A DNA stretch of 64,000 bases from positions 1-64,000 of the forward strand of contig WGLX01000008.1 of the NCBI GenBank assembly GCA_016125355.1, read 5' to 3'. The notes beneath the pieces are model-generated. The model saw only the letters and a list, made by a program, of their open reading frames with translations. It had not been told where the DNA came from and made no database searches. The position numbers and the translations under genes are program-made. This DNA comes from Actinomycetales bacterium. Lineage in GTDB: Bacteria; Actinomycetota; Actinomycetes; S36-B12. This document shows, one piece after another, positions 8,096-16,244 of this stretch (positions are counted from its first letter, which is position 1; each line of letters opens with the position of its first letter).

Positions 8096-9300
8096 GCGTC
8101 GATGATCTCGCCGAGCTGATGGAGCGACCTCAACGAGACCGCCACGCCGATCGCCAGCTGATCGGCGGTGCGCCGCGGTCCCTTCTCGAACACGGTCCGC
8201 GCCGTGAGGTTGACGCACGCGCCGCGCAGGTGCATGAAGGCAAGCCAGGTACGCCACTGCTCCTCGGAGTACCGGACTCCCGCGACGGACGCGAGGCGGC
8301 TCTTCCACGCCTCGGCATCCATGATCCGTCGGCCGCGGATCATGGCGAGATAGGCCCAGTCCTCGGCGGCGTCGCCCACGTGGGCGAACTCCCAGTCGAT
8401 GGTCGTCAGGCCACGATCGGCGTCGAACAGCGCATTGCCGGGGCCGGCATCACCGTGCACGATGACCGACGGCCCCGTGGGGCGCAGGTGCTCGTGCAGC
8501 CAGTCGGCGGCCCGCTCCACCAGCGGGATCTCCGGCGAGTGGGCCCGGTACATCGAGCGCCAGTATTCGATGTTGTCGGAGACGACCTCCTCGGCGCTGC
8601 GCCCGGACGGGTCCATCACGCCGACGGGCACGTCGTGGAGCGCGACGACGGAGCGGATGATGTCGTCCAGCCCCCGGTCGTCCAGGCGGACGACGCCGGG
8701 GACCTCCTCCATGACGAAGAACGGCTCCCCCAGCACCTCCCCGGTGTCCTCCACCGCGAGGACCTCGGGAACGGAGAACCCCGCACCGAGCAGGGCCCGC
8801 ATCGAGCGCACTTCGGTCGCCGTATCGGTTCCGAACATGCCGCCCTGCTCGATCCGGACGATGACGCGCCGGTCCCGCCCACCCTGTCGCAGCCGCACCC
8901 GCCACATGCGACGCGAGAACCCGCCGCCGATGACCGTGGCCTCGACGATCTCCACCGGCTCTCCGGCCTGACCTTCGAGCCACTCGGACAGGCGGGACCG
9001 GTCGTCCGGCTCGACCTCGACGACGGCGTGCTCGATGCTGGTGTCGTGGCTCGTGAAGGCCGCCATCAGCGGAGCCGCGGCAGCCACGTCCTCGGACACC
9101 CACGACCGCAGCTCACCGAGGGAGACATCCCGCTGGGCCATGACCGCCCGCCGAGCCGGCCACGGGTCGTCCCCTCGACCCTCGAGGTACTCCTGCACCC
9201 TCGCCCACTGCGCGGCGGAGCCGAGGCTGTCGTCGCGGAGGCCCTCGACGATCGCGGAGGCGATCACCTGCTCCGGGACGTACGCGGGGATCTCGCCCAT
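8092..9300 (-). CDS. Phosphotransferase of the aminoglycoside-kinase (APH/choline kinase) fold with N-terminal extension
   Basis: 402 residues. The C-terminal two thirds is an APH-fold kinase: a Gly-rich start (VIGGGFSRRMWRVRL), the catalytic loop HGDAGPGN, and the metal-binding Asp in TTIDWEFAHVGD. About 110 residues precede it (PEQVIASAIVEGL onward) and match nothing I recognise; a related role may be played by the separate 149-aa partner of the second kinase at 12 kb. Such proteins phosphorylate small-molecule hydroxyls with ATP. It overlaps the epimerase upstream and the TetR gene downstream, so the three are tightly coupled. Substrate unknown. Confidence 0.85.
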   Translation of the reverse strand: MGEIPAYVPEQVIASAIVEGLRDDSLGSAAQWARVQEYLEGRGDDPWPARRAVMAQRDVSLGELRSWVSEDVAAAAPLMAAFTSHDTSIEHAVVEVEPDDRSRLSEWLEGQAGEPVEIVEATVIGGGFSRRMWRVRLRQGGRDRRVIVRIEQGGMFGTDTATEVRSMRALLGAGFSVPEVLAVEDTGEVLGEPFFVMEEVPGVVRLDDRGLDDIIRSVVALHDVPVGVMDPSGRSAEEVVSDNIEYWRSMYRAHSPEIPLVERAADWLHEHLRPTGPSVIVHGDAGPGNALFDADRGLTTIDWEFAHVGDAAEDWAYLAMIRGRRIMDAEAWKSRLASVAGVRYSEEQWRTWLAFMHLRGACVNLTARTVFEKGPRRTADQLAIGVAVSLRSLHQLGEIIDA

Positions 9301-10298
9301 CACGCGCGCAGGGCCGCGGCGACCTCGGCCTCCAGGGCGAAGTCGTAGCCGGCGCCCCAGACGGGGTCGGACAGCTGGTCGGGAGCATCGACGAGCGGCG
9401 AGGCGAGGAACCACTCGTACGTCTGCTCGTAGCCGCGACGGATCCCGCGCTCGACGGTCAGGCCGAGCGCCGCCGCCTTCGCGACGGAGAGGACCCCGTG
9501 GTGCTTGATGCCGAACAGGTGCCCGTAGAGGGGCTTCGCCTCCGTGAACCCGGTCGGCACCTCGACGAGGTCCGGCTCCACGTCCACGATGTCAGCCAGC
9601 AGCCGGGTCCATGCCCGTGACGACGCCCCCTGACCGGTGATGTTGACGATCTCACCGGCCGCGGCGGGAAGCTGCGCCATCTCGCGCAGGTTGAGGCACA
9701 GATCATCGACGTGGCCGTAGCTCGTCGTGACCAGCCCCTCGTGCGGCAGGAGGATCGGCAGTCCGCGCCGCAGGCGCAGGAACATCGCGGTCTCCATGTC
9801 GTGGATGTTGTTGTCCGGACCGTAGATGGCCGCGGGCCGAGCGATGGAGCCGGGGAATCCCGTCGCACGGTGCCGCTCGAGGATGGCCCGCTCCGCGTGC
9901 GCCTTGAAGCCGCCGTACGTCGTGACGGGGTCGGACGTCCACGGCGCGTCCTCCGTCCACGGCATGACGCCACTGGGCTCGTACGCCATGATCGACGACA
10001 CGAAGACGTAGGCACCAACGCTCCCATCGAGCAGGCCGAGCAGGTCCTCGAACTCGCCGCCTCCTGCGGCCATGACGAACCCGGACACGTCGATCACGGC
10101 ATCCCACTCCGTGCCCCCGAGTGCGGCCCGCATGGACTCGGTGCTGGTGCGGTCGCCGACGATGCGGCTGACGCCTTCCGGCAGGCTGGAGGCCGTCCTT
10201 CCGCGGTTGAGTACGGCGACATCGTGCCCCTCGCCGACGAGGAGATCGACCATGCGCCGACCGACGAACGTGCTGCCACCGAGGATGAGGGTTTTCAC
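9300..10298 (-). CDS. NAD-dependent epimerase/dehydratase (extended SDR)
   Basis: 332 residues with an extended-SDR Rossmann start (MKTLILGGSTFVGRRMVDLL) and a YGGFK active-site segment matching the YxxxK pattern. Enzymes of this family epimerise, dehydrate or reduce sugars and other carbonyl compounds using NAD(P). It starts at GTG with no ribosome site; a TATAGG -10 box 9 bases upstream suggests a leaderless transcript. It is first in an operon with a kinase and TetR regulator and is divergent from the CrtC-like operon. Confidence 0.85.
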   Translation of the reverse strand: MKTLILGGSTFVGRRMVDLLVGEGHDVAVLNRGRTASSLPEGVSRIVGDRTSTESMRAALGGTEWDAVIDVSGFVMAAGGGEFEDLLGLLDGSVGAYVFVSSIMAYEPSGVMPWTEDAPWTSDPVTTYGGFKAHAERAILERHRATGFPGSIARPAAIYGPDNNIHDMETAMFLRLRRGLPILLPHEGLVTTSYGHVDDLCLNLREMAQLPAAAGEIVNITGQGASSRAWTRLLADIVDVEPDLVEVPTGFTEAKPLYGHLFGIKHHGVLSVAKAAALGLTVERGIRRGYEQTYEWFLASPLVDAPDQLSDPVWGAGYDFALEAEVAAALRA

Positions 10299-10306
10299 GT
10301 GCCGAC

Positions 10307-10324
10307 CCTATAGGACATTTTGTC
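10307..10324 (-). promoter_or_regulatory. Promoter with GACAaaaTGTC palindrome upstream of the epimerase
   Basis: On the minus strand GACAAAATGTC is followed directly by TATAGG, a -10-like box whose start point would fall at or within a few bases of the epimerase GTG. The palindrome sits where a repressor would block the promoter and lies between the two divergent kinase-containing operons. Autoregulation by the TetR protein of this operon is a reasonable guess. Confidence 0.45.
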
Positions 10325-10357
10325 TCATAACTAGGCCGATGCCGCTAGGCTGCGAGC

Positions 10358-11482
10358 ATGAGCGACGCCGGACGCCTGACGTGGATGGACGAGTACCCCC
10401 GCCACCAGGTCGGAGGCACCTTCGACAGCGTGGTCAGCGACTCCGTGCACTGGAATGACGGCTTCTACTTCACTCTCGGCGACGAGGCCACCGGGGCCTC
10501 GCTCTTCGCAGCCCTTCGCCTGTACGCCAACACCGATGTCATGGACGGATTCGCGGTCGCATCTGTCGATGGCCGCCAGCACAACATGCGATGGTCCCGC
10601 CGGCTGCGCCCGCGGATCGACGACCTCGCCGTCGGACCGCTGCGCCTCGACATCGTCGAGCCGCTCAGCCGGCTGCGCCTCACCGCCACGGACAACCCGT
10701 ACGGGATCACCTTCGATCTCGACTGGCTCGGGTTGCACGAGCCCTACCTGGAGGACCGCATCGTGCGCTACTCCGGTGGGCGCAAGGTCTACGACCGGAC
10801 CAACTACGACCAGTGCTGCGACGTGTCCGGCACCATCACGGTCGGCGATCGCACCCTCGCCGTCGACCCGTCGACGTGGGTGGGCGTGCGGGACCACTCG
10901 TGGGGCATGGGGCGCACGGGCGGTGCCTCCTCCTCGGCCATCGCGCCCGATGCGGGGCGCGACCCTCGCCGCGGCTTCGCGATGCGGCAGTGGACCATGA
11001 TCCGGATGCCCGACCGCGTCCTGTTCTGGCAGTTCCACCTTCAGCACGACGGCAGCTTCGAGCCACTGGAGGCCGTGGTGATCCCCCGGGACGGCAGCCC
11101 CGCCTGGCGGTACGTCGATGCGCAGGCGGACGCCGTGCGCGCGGGCGAGTCGCCGCGGGCGCTCTCCAGCCGGGTCGACCTGACCCGCCCCGATGGCAGC
11201 ATCGATCGGTACGAGCTCACCGCCGTGGGCGCCCCGGTGTACCTGCAGGGCGGCGGCTACCACGACGGATTCGCCGATCGGCAGGGGCGCGGTGTCTTCC
11301 GCGGGGAGGAGCACCACGAGGGCGAGGTCTGGGACGTCTCTCATCCCGTGGACGTCGGCGATCCCGCCGGATGGTTCCGCCAGCGTCCCGATGCGTGGGC
11401 CGAGCAGTTCGCCACCTGCGTCAACCTCGACGATGCCGACGACCGGGGATTCGGCCACCTGGAGTGCGTCCTCGCGCCATGA
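10358..11482 (+). CDS. CrtC-like (carotenoid hydratase/lipocalin-like fold) protein, probable DUF7064/7065 type
   Basis: 374 residues. The region DPSTWVGVRDHSWGMGR (about 168-185) matches the conserved W-x-DHSWG segment of hydroxyneurosporene synthase-like (CrtC) proteins and the actinobacterial families built on that two-domain lipocalin-like fold. The protein has no signal peptide or membrane segment. It is first in a four-gene operon and overlaps the next gene by 4 bases. Members found next to kinases and SnoaL-like proteins have no established reaction; hydration or isomerisation of a terpenoid-like lipid is only a guess. Confidence 0.7.
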   Translation: MSDAGRLTWMDEYPRHQVGGTFDSVVSDSVHWNDGFYFTLGDEATGASLFAALRLYANTDVMDGFAVASVDGRQHNMRWSRRLRPRIDDLAVGPLRLDIVEPLSRLRLTATDNPYGITFDLDWLGLHEPYLEDRIVRYSGGRKVYDRTNYDQCCDVSGTITVGDRTLAVDPSTWVGVRDHSWGMGRTGGASSSAIAPDAGRDPRRGFAMRQWTMIRMPDRVLFWQFHLQHDGSFEPLEAVVIPRDGSPAWRYVDAQADAVRAGESPRALSSRVDLTRPDGSIDRYELTAVGAPVYLQGGGYHDGFADRQGRGVFRGEEHHEGEVWDVSHPVDVGDPAGWFRQRPDAWAEQFATCVNLDDADDRGFGHLECVLAP

Positions 11483-11988
11483 CCGATCGAGATCCGGAGG
11501 TCCAGCGCCTGCTGGACGAGAGCGACCTGCGCGCCCTGTCCGCGACGTACATGCGCGGACTCGACCGGCTCGACGAGAGCCTCGTCCGCTCCGTCTTCGC
11601 CGACGAAGCGACGACGCACTACGGGTCCTTCACCGGCGGACCGGACGAGATGGCCGCGATGGCGATGCGCGCGCTGACCGCCTACCGCACCACCCAGCAC
11701 CTGCTCGGCCAGATCAACCTCCGCATCGACGGGGACGAGGCGACGGGTGAGGTGTACTTCCAGGCCTTCCACCAGCATGCCACCGAGGACTTCGACCGCT
11801 TCATCTGCGGTCGCTACGTCGACCGCTACCGCAGGCGCGATGGGGGGTGGCTCATGACCCACCGCACCGAGGTCGTCGACTGGACCCGCACCGAGCCGAT
11901 CGCCGACGACTACTTCACCCTCCGCCCGCACACCGTGCGCGGCACTCGCGACACAACCGACCTGAGCTACCGACCGGAAGAGGCATAG
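11479..11988 (+). CDS. SnoaL-like (NTF2-fold) protein
   Basis: 169 residues, SnoaL_4-type: it opens with an LLDESDLRALSATYMRGLDRLDE helix pair (residues 11-33), then THYGSFTG and QHLLGQINLRI strands, and the RYVDRYRRRDGGWLMTHR segment near 112-129 that is typical of ring-hydroxylase-associated NTF2-fold proteins. It overlaps the gene before it by 4 bases and the kinase after it by 1 base. Likely a small catabolic dehydratase, isomerase or non-catalytic partner; catalytic residues cannot be assigned. Confidence 0.82.
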   Translation: MTDRDPEVQRLLDESDLRALSATYMRGLDRLDESLVRSVFADEATTHYGSFTGGPDEMAAMAMRALTAYRTTQHLLGQINLRIDGDEATGEVYFQAFHQHATEDFDRFICGRYVDRYRRRDGGWLMTHRTEVVDWTRTEPIADDYFTLRPHTVRGTRDTTDLSYRPEEA

Positions 11989-13019
11989 TGGACGCAGACC
12001 GTCTCCAGGAGTTCCTGACCGCCGTCGAGCCGGACCGCGGACCCTCCGTCGTCAGCGCCGAGCCGATCCCCGGGGGCTACAGCCGCGACACCGTGATCGC
12101 CGAGGTCCGATGGGCGGACGGCAGTACGGAGAGGCTGGTCCTCCGCGGCGACCCGGCGGTCGAGGAGTCGGTGTTCCGCAGCGATCGCGACCGGGAGTGG
12201 ACGCTGCTCAACGCGCTCGCTGATGTGCCGTACCTCCGCATCCCGCGACCGCGCTACTACGACGCCACGGGTGAGTACCTCGGCACCAAGTGCATCATCT
12301 CGGAGGCCATCCCGACGCAGTCGATGCAGGCGTTCCTCGAGTCCGGTCCCGATCTCGACAAGGCGCGCGAGGACTTCATCGGCATCGTTGCCAGCATCCA
12401 CACCACCCCGGTCGATGCCATCGCCGGCACTGTCGAGGAGCCGGCGAGCTGGGACGCTCACATCGAGGCGCTGATGGGCATCTACGACCGCATCCTGGAG
12501 AAGGCGGCGGTCAACGGCGACAGCGACCCCGTGCTGAGGTACGTGCGCAGGAAGATGCGCGCCAATCGTCCTCCCGCGGTGCCCCTCGGCCTCGTGCACG
12601 GAGATGCCCAGCCCGGCAACTTCCTGCTCCCCGAGGGAGAGGACGCGGTCATCATCGACTGGGAGTTCGGTCACATCGGCGACCCCCGCCAGGACCTCGG
12701 GTACTACCTGCAGATCCCGATGCCGCCCCACCTCTACCACCCGGATCCGGAAGGCTTCCTCGCGATCTACCGGGAGAAGACCGGCTACACCGAGGAGCAG
12801 GTCAACCCGGACATCGTCCGGTACTTCATGCTGCTCGGCATGGTCCACCTTCTCGAGCAGATGATCGATGCCGCCGAGGCTGTGGCGCGCGGCGAGCACC
12901 GCGGCATCCTCGGCTCCTACCTGCTCGGGTCGATCACCCACTTCCGCAACCTGTTCCTGGGCATCTGCCTGGACCTGCCCTACTCCCCCACGACCACCGC
13001 GCAGGAGGCGACGCCGTGA
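11988..13019 (+). CDS. Phosphotransferase of the aminoglycoside-kinase (APH) fold
   Basis: 343 residues, kinase of the APH fold: Gly-rich loop (IPGGYSRDTVIAEVRW, 26-41), catalytic HGDAQPGN and metal-binding IIDWEFGHIGDP. It starts at a GTG that shares one base with the stop of the SnoaL-like gene. Proteins of this group in actinobacteria often sit beside acyl-CoA dehydrogenases or lipid catabolism genes and are annotated only as phosphotransferases. It is followed with a 4-base overlap by a 149-aa helical protein that is probably its partner. The paralogue at 8-9 kb is in the divergent operon. Confidence 0.88.
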   Translation: MDADRLQEFLTAVEPDRGPSVVSAEPIPGGYSRDTVIAEVRWADGSTERLVLRGDPAVEESVFRSDRDREWTLLNALADVPYLRIPRPRYYDATGEYLGTKCIISEAIPTQSMQAFLESGPDLDKAREDFIGIVASIHTTPVDAIAGTVEEPASWDAHIEALMGIYDRILEKAAVNGDSDPVLRYVRRKMRANRPPAVPLGLVHGDAQPGNFLLPEGEDAVIIDWEFGHIGDPRQDLGYYLQIPMPPHLYHPDPEGFLAIYREKTGYTEEQVNPDIVRYFMLLGMVHLLEQMIDAAEAVARGEHRGILGSYLLGSITHFRNLFLGICLDLPYSPTTTAQEATP

Positions 13020-13465
13020 ACATCCGCCCGTCCACACCGCAGGTCCTGCGCGATCTCGCCGAGGAGCTGAACCGCGAGGTCATGCCGCTGCTCACCGACT
13101 CAACAGACCAGATCCGGCTGCATATGATCATGGCCGTCCTCGGGCAGTGCGCCGTGCGCGCCGGCTCAGAGATCGACCTCATGAAGCTCGAAACGGCGGA
13201 CTACCGCGCCTACAGCGATGCCGTGGCGACGGTGACCGGCGACCGGGCTGTGCGAGACGAGACCGAGGCGATCGGCAACGCCGCGGATCTCACGCTCGAG
13301 GCCGTCGTGGCGGAATACACACGGGCCAGTGAGGCCTTTGCCACCGCGTTGGAGGCCGCGATGGACGCGGGTGCGACGGACCTCGTGGAACGCGGCGAGG
13401 AGCTGTTGAGGAAGCGGATCGCGAACGAGCAGCTGATGGCGGAGGTCGCGAGCGCCGGGCGCTGA
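13016..13465 (+). CDS. Small helical protein, probably DUF6285-like, partner of the kinase
   Basis: 149 residues, largely helical with no signal or membrane segment: RPSTPQVLRDLAEELN at the start, a hydrophobic MIMAVLGQCAVRAG helix (about 37-50) and an alanine-rich C-terminal half. The opening resembles DUF6285 proteins, which are known next to phosphotransferases in actinobacteria; I assign this with moderate doubt. The GTG start has GGAGG 6 bases upstream and overlaps the kinase stop by 4 bases (GTGA). A tandem repeat array begins at its stop codon. Confidence 0.6.
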   Translation: MNIRPSTPQVLRDLAEELNREVMPLLTDSTDQIRLHMIMAVLGQCAVRAGSEIDLMKLETADYRAYSDAVATVTGDRAVRDETEAIGNAADLTLEAVVAEYTRASEAFATALEAAMDAGATDLVERGEELLRKRIANEQLMAEVASAGR

Positions 13466-13760
13466 GGAGTGAGGCGTAGCCGAGCCCCGGAAGCGGCCGG
13501 CCATGGGAGCGCCGGACGCTAGTCCAGGGCGGCGGAGGAGTGAGCGGAGCGAGCCCCGGACGCCGCCCGCGTGGGGAGGAGTGAGGCGTAGCCGAGCCCC
13601 GGAAGCGGCCCGCCATGGGAGCGCCGGACGCTAGTCCAGGGCGGCGGAGGAGTGAGCGGAGCGAGCCCCGGACGCCGCCCGCGTGGGGAGGAGTGAGGCG
13701 TAGCCGAGCCCCGGAAGCGGCCGGCCATGGGAGCGCCGGACGCTAGTCCAGGGCGGCGGA
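13464..13760. repeat. 112-bp tandem direct repeat, 2.65 copies
   Basis: Units start at 13464, 13576 and 13688, a constant 112-base period; the third stops after 73 bases. Copies are almost identical; one G/C difference separates copy 2 from copies 1 and 3. Each unit holds two related blocks (GAGGAGTGAGGCGTAGCCGA and GAGGAGTGAGCGGAGCGAGC). The array fills the gap between two convergent genes. Open frames across it are artefacts of the repeat. Confidence 0.92.
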
Positions 13761-13767
13761 CGGTGAC

Positions 13768-14103
13768 CTACCCCTCCAGCGGCACCTGGATGGCGGTGAT
13801 GTACGCCATCGACGGCTGGTGCGTCTGCAGGAAGTCCCGGTGCGTGGGGTGGGCGAGGTAGGCCTCGAAGTCGGCCATGGAGGCGAAGTCCATGGAGACC
13901 ATCCAGGTCGCCGAGACGGGTGCGTTCGGCCTTCGGCCGAGGTCGCGGTGCAGGGATGCGCGAAGGGCATGCGGATGCTCGTCCACCAGACGGTGCAGGT
14001 CGGCCTCCAGCGACCGACGGACGCCGTCGTCGAGGGATGGATCGAGCCGGATGTGCACAACGTGCTGGATCGGTCCGGCTGGGGGCGTGTCGTCAGTGGT
14101 CAT
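13768..14103 (-). CDS. Stress-responsive A/B barrel (Dabb) domain protein
   Basis: 111 residues of the dimeric alpha+beta barrel type: IQHVVHIRLDPSLDDG at the start, ATWMVSMDFASMADFEAYLAHPTH in the middle with the typical F-xx-YL-xHPxH pattern. Such proteins include small cyclases, decarboxylases and stress proteins. The ATG lies 14 bases after the SDR stop, so it is the last gene of the Rieske-isomerase-SnoaL-SDR operon. The ribosome site is weak. Its stop lies 7 bases from the end of the tandem repeat. Confidence 0.8.
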   Translation of the reverse strand: MTTDDTPPAGPIQHVVHIRLDPSLDDGVRRSLEADLHRLVDEHPHALRASLHRDLGRRPNAPVSATWMVSMDFASMADFEAYLAHPTHRDFLQTHQPSMAYITAIQVPLEG

Positions 14104-14117
14104 CCCGGGCGCGACCC

Positions 14118-14912
14118 TCAGTCGATGGGATAGAACTTCGCGGCGCGGTCGGAGAGGACCTCCTTGCCCGCATCCATGATGATGACGGCTCCGTTCATGA
14201 ACCGGCCCTCGTCGCTGCCCAGCCACACGGCCGCATTCGCCATGTCCTCGGGGCGAGGGGCCTTCCCACCGGGGTACTTCGACGACAGGCGTTCGTAGGC
14301 AGCGTCGAGGTTGTCCTTGTCGCCCGTGACGACCGCGGCCGTCAGCGACGACAGCGTCGCGCCCGGGCACAGCACGTTGACGCGGATCCCGCGCGGTGCG
14401 GCCTCGACGGCGACGGACTTGGAGAGCCCGACGACCCCGTGCTTGGCCATCGTGTACACGTGCGGTCCGAGGCCGCCCTGGACTCCCGCGGTGCTGGCCG
14501 TGTTGATGATCGAGCCGTGCCCCTGCTCCTTCATGACCCGCATCGCATGCTTGGTCCCGAGGAACACGCTCGTCGTCAGGATGGCCATGGTGCGTTCGAA
14601 GTCCGCGAGCTCAGTGTCCTGGATCGGCCCGGTGACGCCCGAGATCCCGGCGTTGTTGATCATGATGTCCAGCGCCCCGAAGCGGGAGATGCACAGGTCG
14701 ATGGCGGCAACGATGTCGGCCTCGGACGTCACATCGCACCGCAGGAAGGCCACGGAGTCACCGAGCTCGGCTGCGAGCCGCTCCCCTGCCTCGACGTCGA
14801 TGTCTGCGATGACGCAGCGCGCGCCCTCGGCCACGTAGCGGCGGACGATGCCCTCACCGATGCCCCGCGCGCCGCCGGTGACGACGGCGGCGAGGCCTTC
14901 CATGCGCCCCAT
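14118..14912 (-). CDS. Short-chain dehydrogenase/reductase
   Basis: Classical SDR, 264 residues: TGGARGIG at 12-19, the Asp of VIADIDVEA (about 37) that favours NAD over NADP, NNAG at 86-89, catalytic Ser140, Tyr153 and Lys157. The C-terminus carries EGRFMNGAVIIMDAGKEV, the usual dimer/active-site closing region. It overlaps the SnoaL-like gene upstream (TGATG) and precedes the Dabb gene. Likely a secondary-alcohol dehydrogenase for a product of the Rieske oxygenase that heads the operon (inference). Confidence 0.92.
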   Translation of the reverse strand: MGRMEGLAAVVTGGARGIGEGIVRRYVAEGARCVIADIDVEAGERLAAELGDSVAFLRCDVTSEADIVAAIDLCISRFGALDIMINNAGISGVTGPIQDTELADFERTMAILTTSVFLGTKHAMRVMKEQGHGSIINTASTAGVQGGLGPHVYTMAKHGVVGLSKSVAVEAAPRGIRVNVLCPGATLSSLTAAVVTGDKDNLDAAYERLSSKYPGGKAPRPEDMANAAVWLGSDEGRFMNGAVIIMDAGKEVLSDRAAKFYPID

Positions 14913-15388
14913 CAGTGCCCGTCACTCATCACGAGGCGCTGTATCATGGTCAGGCTCGCCTCATCGCGACCCACGGCGCCGGCAGCGACGATCTCGCGGG
15001 TCATGATCTTCCAGCCCTCCATGCCCTTGTGCCACGTGTCGAGGTAGCGGCCGTGGAGGGTCCACTCGTTGCCCTCGGCGGTGCGGTGCCACGCCGTGAT
15101 GAGGCTCTCGGCCTCGGCGTCGTCGGTGCCGGTGAACGTGATCGAGATGTTGGTGACGGCGTGCGAGGTCTGCACGTACCGGGTGTAGGCGTTGCGCCAG
15201 GCCTCACGCAGTGCGTCGTGGCCCTCGAGCCACGCGTCGCCGCTGAAGCGCACACGGCACTTGGGGTCGAACACCGTGACCTGGGTCTCGATGTCCGCCT
15301 GGTCCGCGGCCTTGGCGTACTTGTACATCAACTGCTCGATGTCGAACCGGTCCGGGAAACGCAGGCCATCGACGCGGTAGCTGGTCAT
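14912..15388 (-). CDS. SnoaL-like (NTF2-fold) protein
   Basis: 158 residues, SnoaL-like: FDIEQLMYKYAKAADQADIE near residues 15-34, the FDPKCRVRFSG strand, HAVTNISITF and the C-terminal GRYLDTWHKGMEGWKIMTRE segment. The layout is close to the other SnoaL-like proteins here and to NTF2-fold partners of ring-hydroxylating enzymes. It is cotranscribed after the Rieske oxygenase and the TIM-barrel isomerase and overlaps the SDR start. No catalytic motif can be named. Confidence 0.82.
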   Translation of the reverse strand: MTSYRVDGLRFPDRFDIEQLMYKYAKAADQADIETQVTVFDPKCRVRFSGDAWLEGHDALREAWRNAYTRYVQTSHAVTNISITFTGTDDAEAESLITAWHRTAEGNEWTLHGRYLDTWHKGMEGWKIMTREIVAAGAVGRDEASLTMIQRLVMSDGH

Positions 15389-15416
15389 GGTTCCTTCTCC
15401 TTCGGTGGGTGGGCGG

Positions 15417-16244
15417 CTAGGCGATCCGACTCGCCTCGAGCACGGAGGCGAGTCCGTCGGCGATCTGCTTCGCCGAGAGGGTCGGGTCCTGGTTGCGGAG
15501 CGTGGTGTTGATGACCTCGAGTGAGAACGCGGAGTCGGGCCGGTGCGCATTCCGGGCCTGGATCAGGCCGACCAGGTCGAACTCGCCCTCCCCGGGAACG
15601 CGTCGGTTGAGCAGGCAGTCCTCGCGGAGGTCCTCGGGGTGCTCGCACTCGATCGTGCCGTCGTTGAACTGGACCGTCGAGATGAACGGCCACAGCCCGT
15701 CGAGGTGCGACAGCGGCAGTCCCATCCGGTACAGGTGCCACACGTCCATGCACATCGACAGGTTGGGTCGATCGGCGCGCAGGATGACGGCCGCGGCATC
15801 CGCCGGGGTCTGCATGTTCGTGAACGGCAGCGGCTCCAGCACGACGTCGACACCCCACGCCGCGAACCGGTCGGCCACCTGGCCCGCGCGCTCGGCGCCC
15901 TCGTCGATCGTCCCGTCGTACGGCCCGATGGCCTGCAGGCGGCTGGGCCGGTAGCGCTCGGCGAGCACCGCGGCGAACTCGACCCGCGGATCCGGTTCGA
16001 CGGTCATGATCCGCACGGCTTCGAGCTCGCTCACCCTCATGCCGCTGTCCTCGACGAGGCGATCCAGCTCACCGAGCTCATGACCCTGCTCGAGCCACTG
16101 GGAGAGCCAGCGGACGCTGAGGCCGACCTCGGTGAAGCCGGCTGACTGGGCCGCCGAGAACCGCTCCTCGAGGGGGACGTCCTCCCCGAGGCAGTTGAAC
16201 GCGAAGGCGAAGTCCGAGATCTCCGGCGGTCGGTTACTCGCCAC
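15417..16244 (-). CDS. Sugar-phosphate isomerase/epimerase-like TIM barrel (AP endonuclease 2 superfamily)
   Basis: 275 residues of the xylose isomerase-like TIM-barrel superfamily. Metal-ligand-like residues appear in DVVLEPLPF (Glu, about 132), MCMDVWHLY (Asp/His, about 165), VQFND (about 190) and a late FSLEVINT Glu. Members epimerise or isomerise sugars, inosose or catabolic keto intermediates. The GTG start lies inside the last 11 bases of the Rieske gene, so the two are coupled. In this setting it may act on a ring-opened or hydroxylated intermediate rather than on a sugar (inference). Confidence 0.82.
   Translation of the reverse strand: MASNRPPEISDFAFAFNCLGEDVPLEERFSAAQSAGFTEVGLSVRWLSQWLEQGHELGELDRLVEDSGMRVSELEAVRIMTVEPDPRVEFAAVLAERYRPSRLQAIGPYDGTIDEGAERAGQVADRFAAWGVDVVLEPLPFTNMQTPADAAAVILRADRPNLSMCMDVWHLYRMGLPLSHLDGLWPFISTVQFNDGTIECEHPEDLREDCLLNRRVPGEGEFDLVGLIQARNAHRPDSAFSLEVINTTLRNQDPTLSAKQIADGLASVLEASRIA

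Noticed and set aside
13166-13728. Long minus-strand open frames across the 112-bp repeat (proteins starting MAGRFRGSATPHSS)
   Set aside because: They are translations of the tandem repeat itself, repeat the same residues with each unit, have no ribosome site and no family resemblance.
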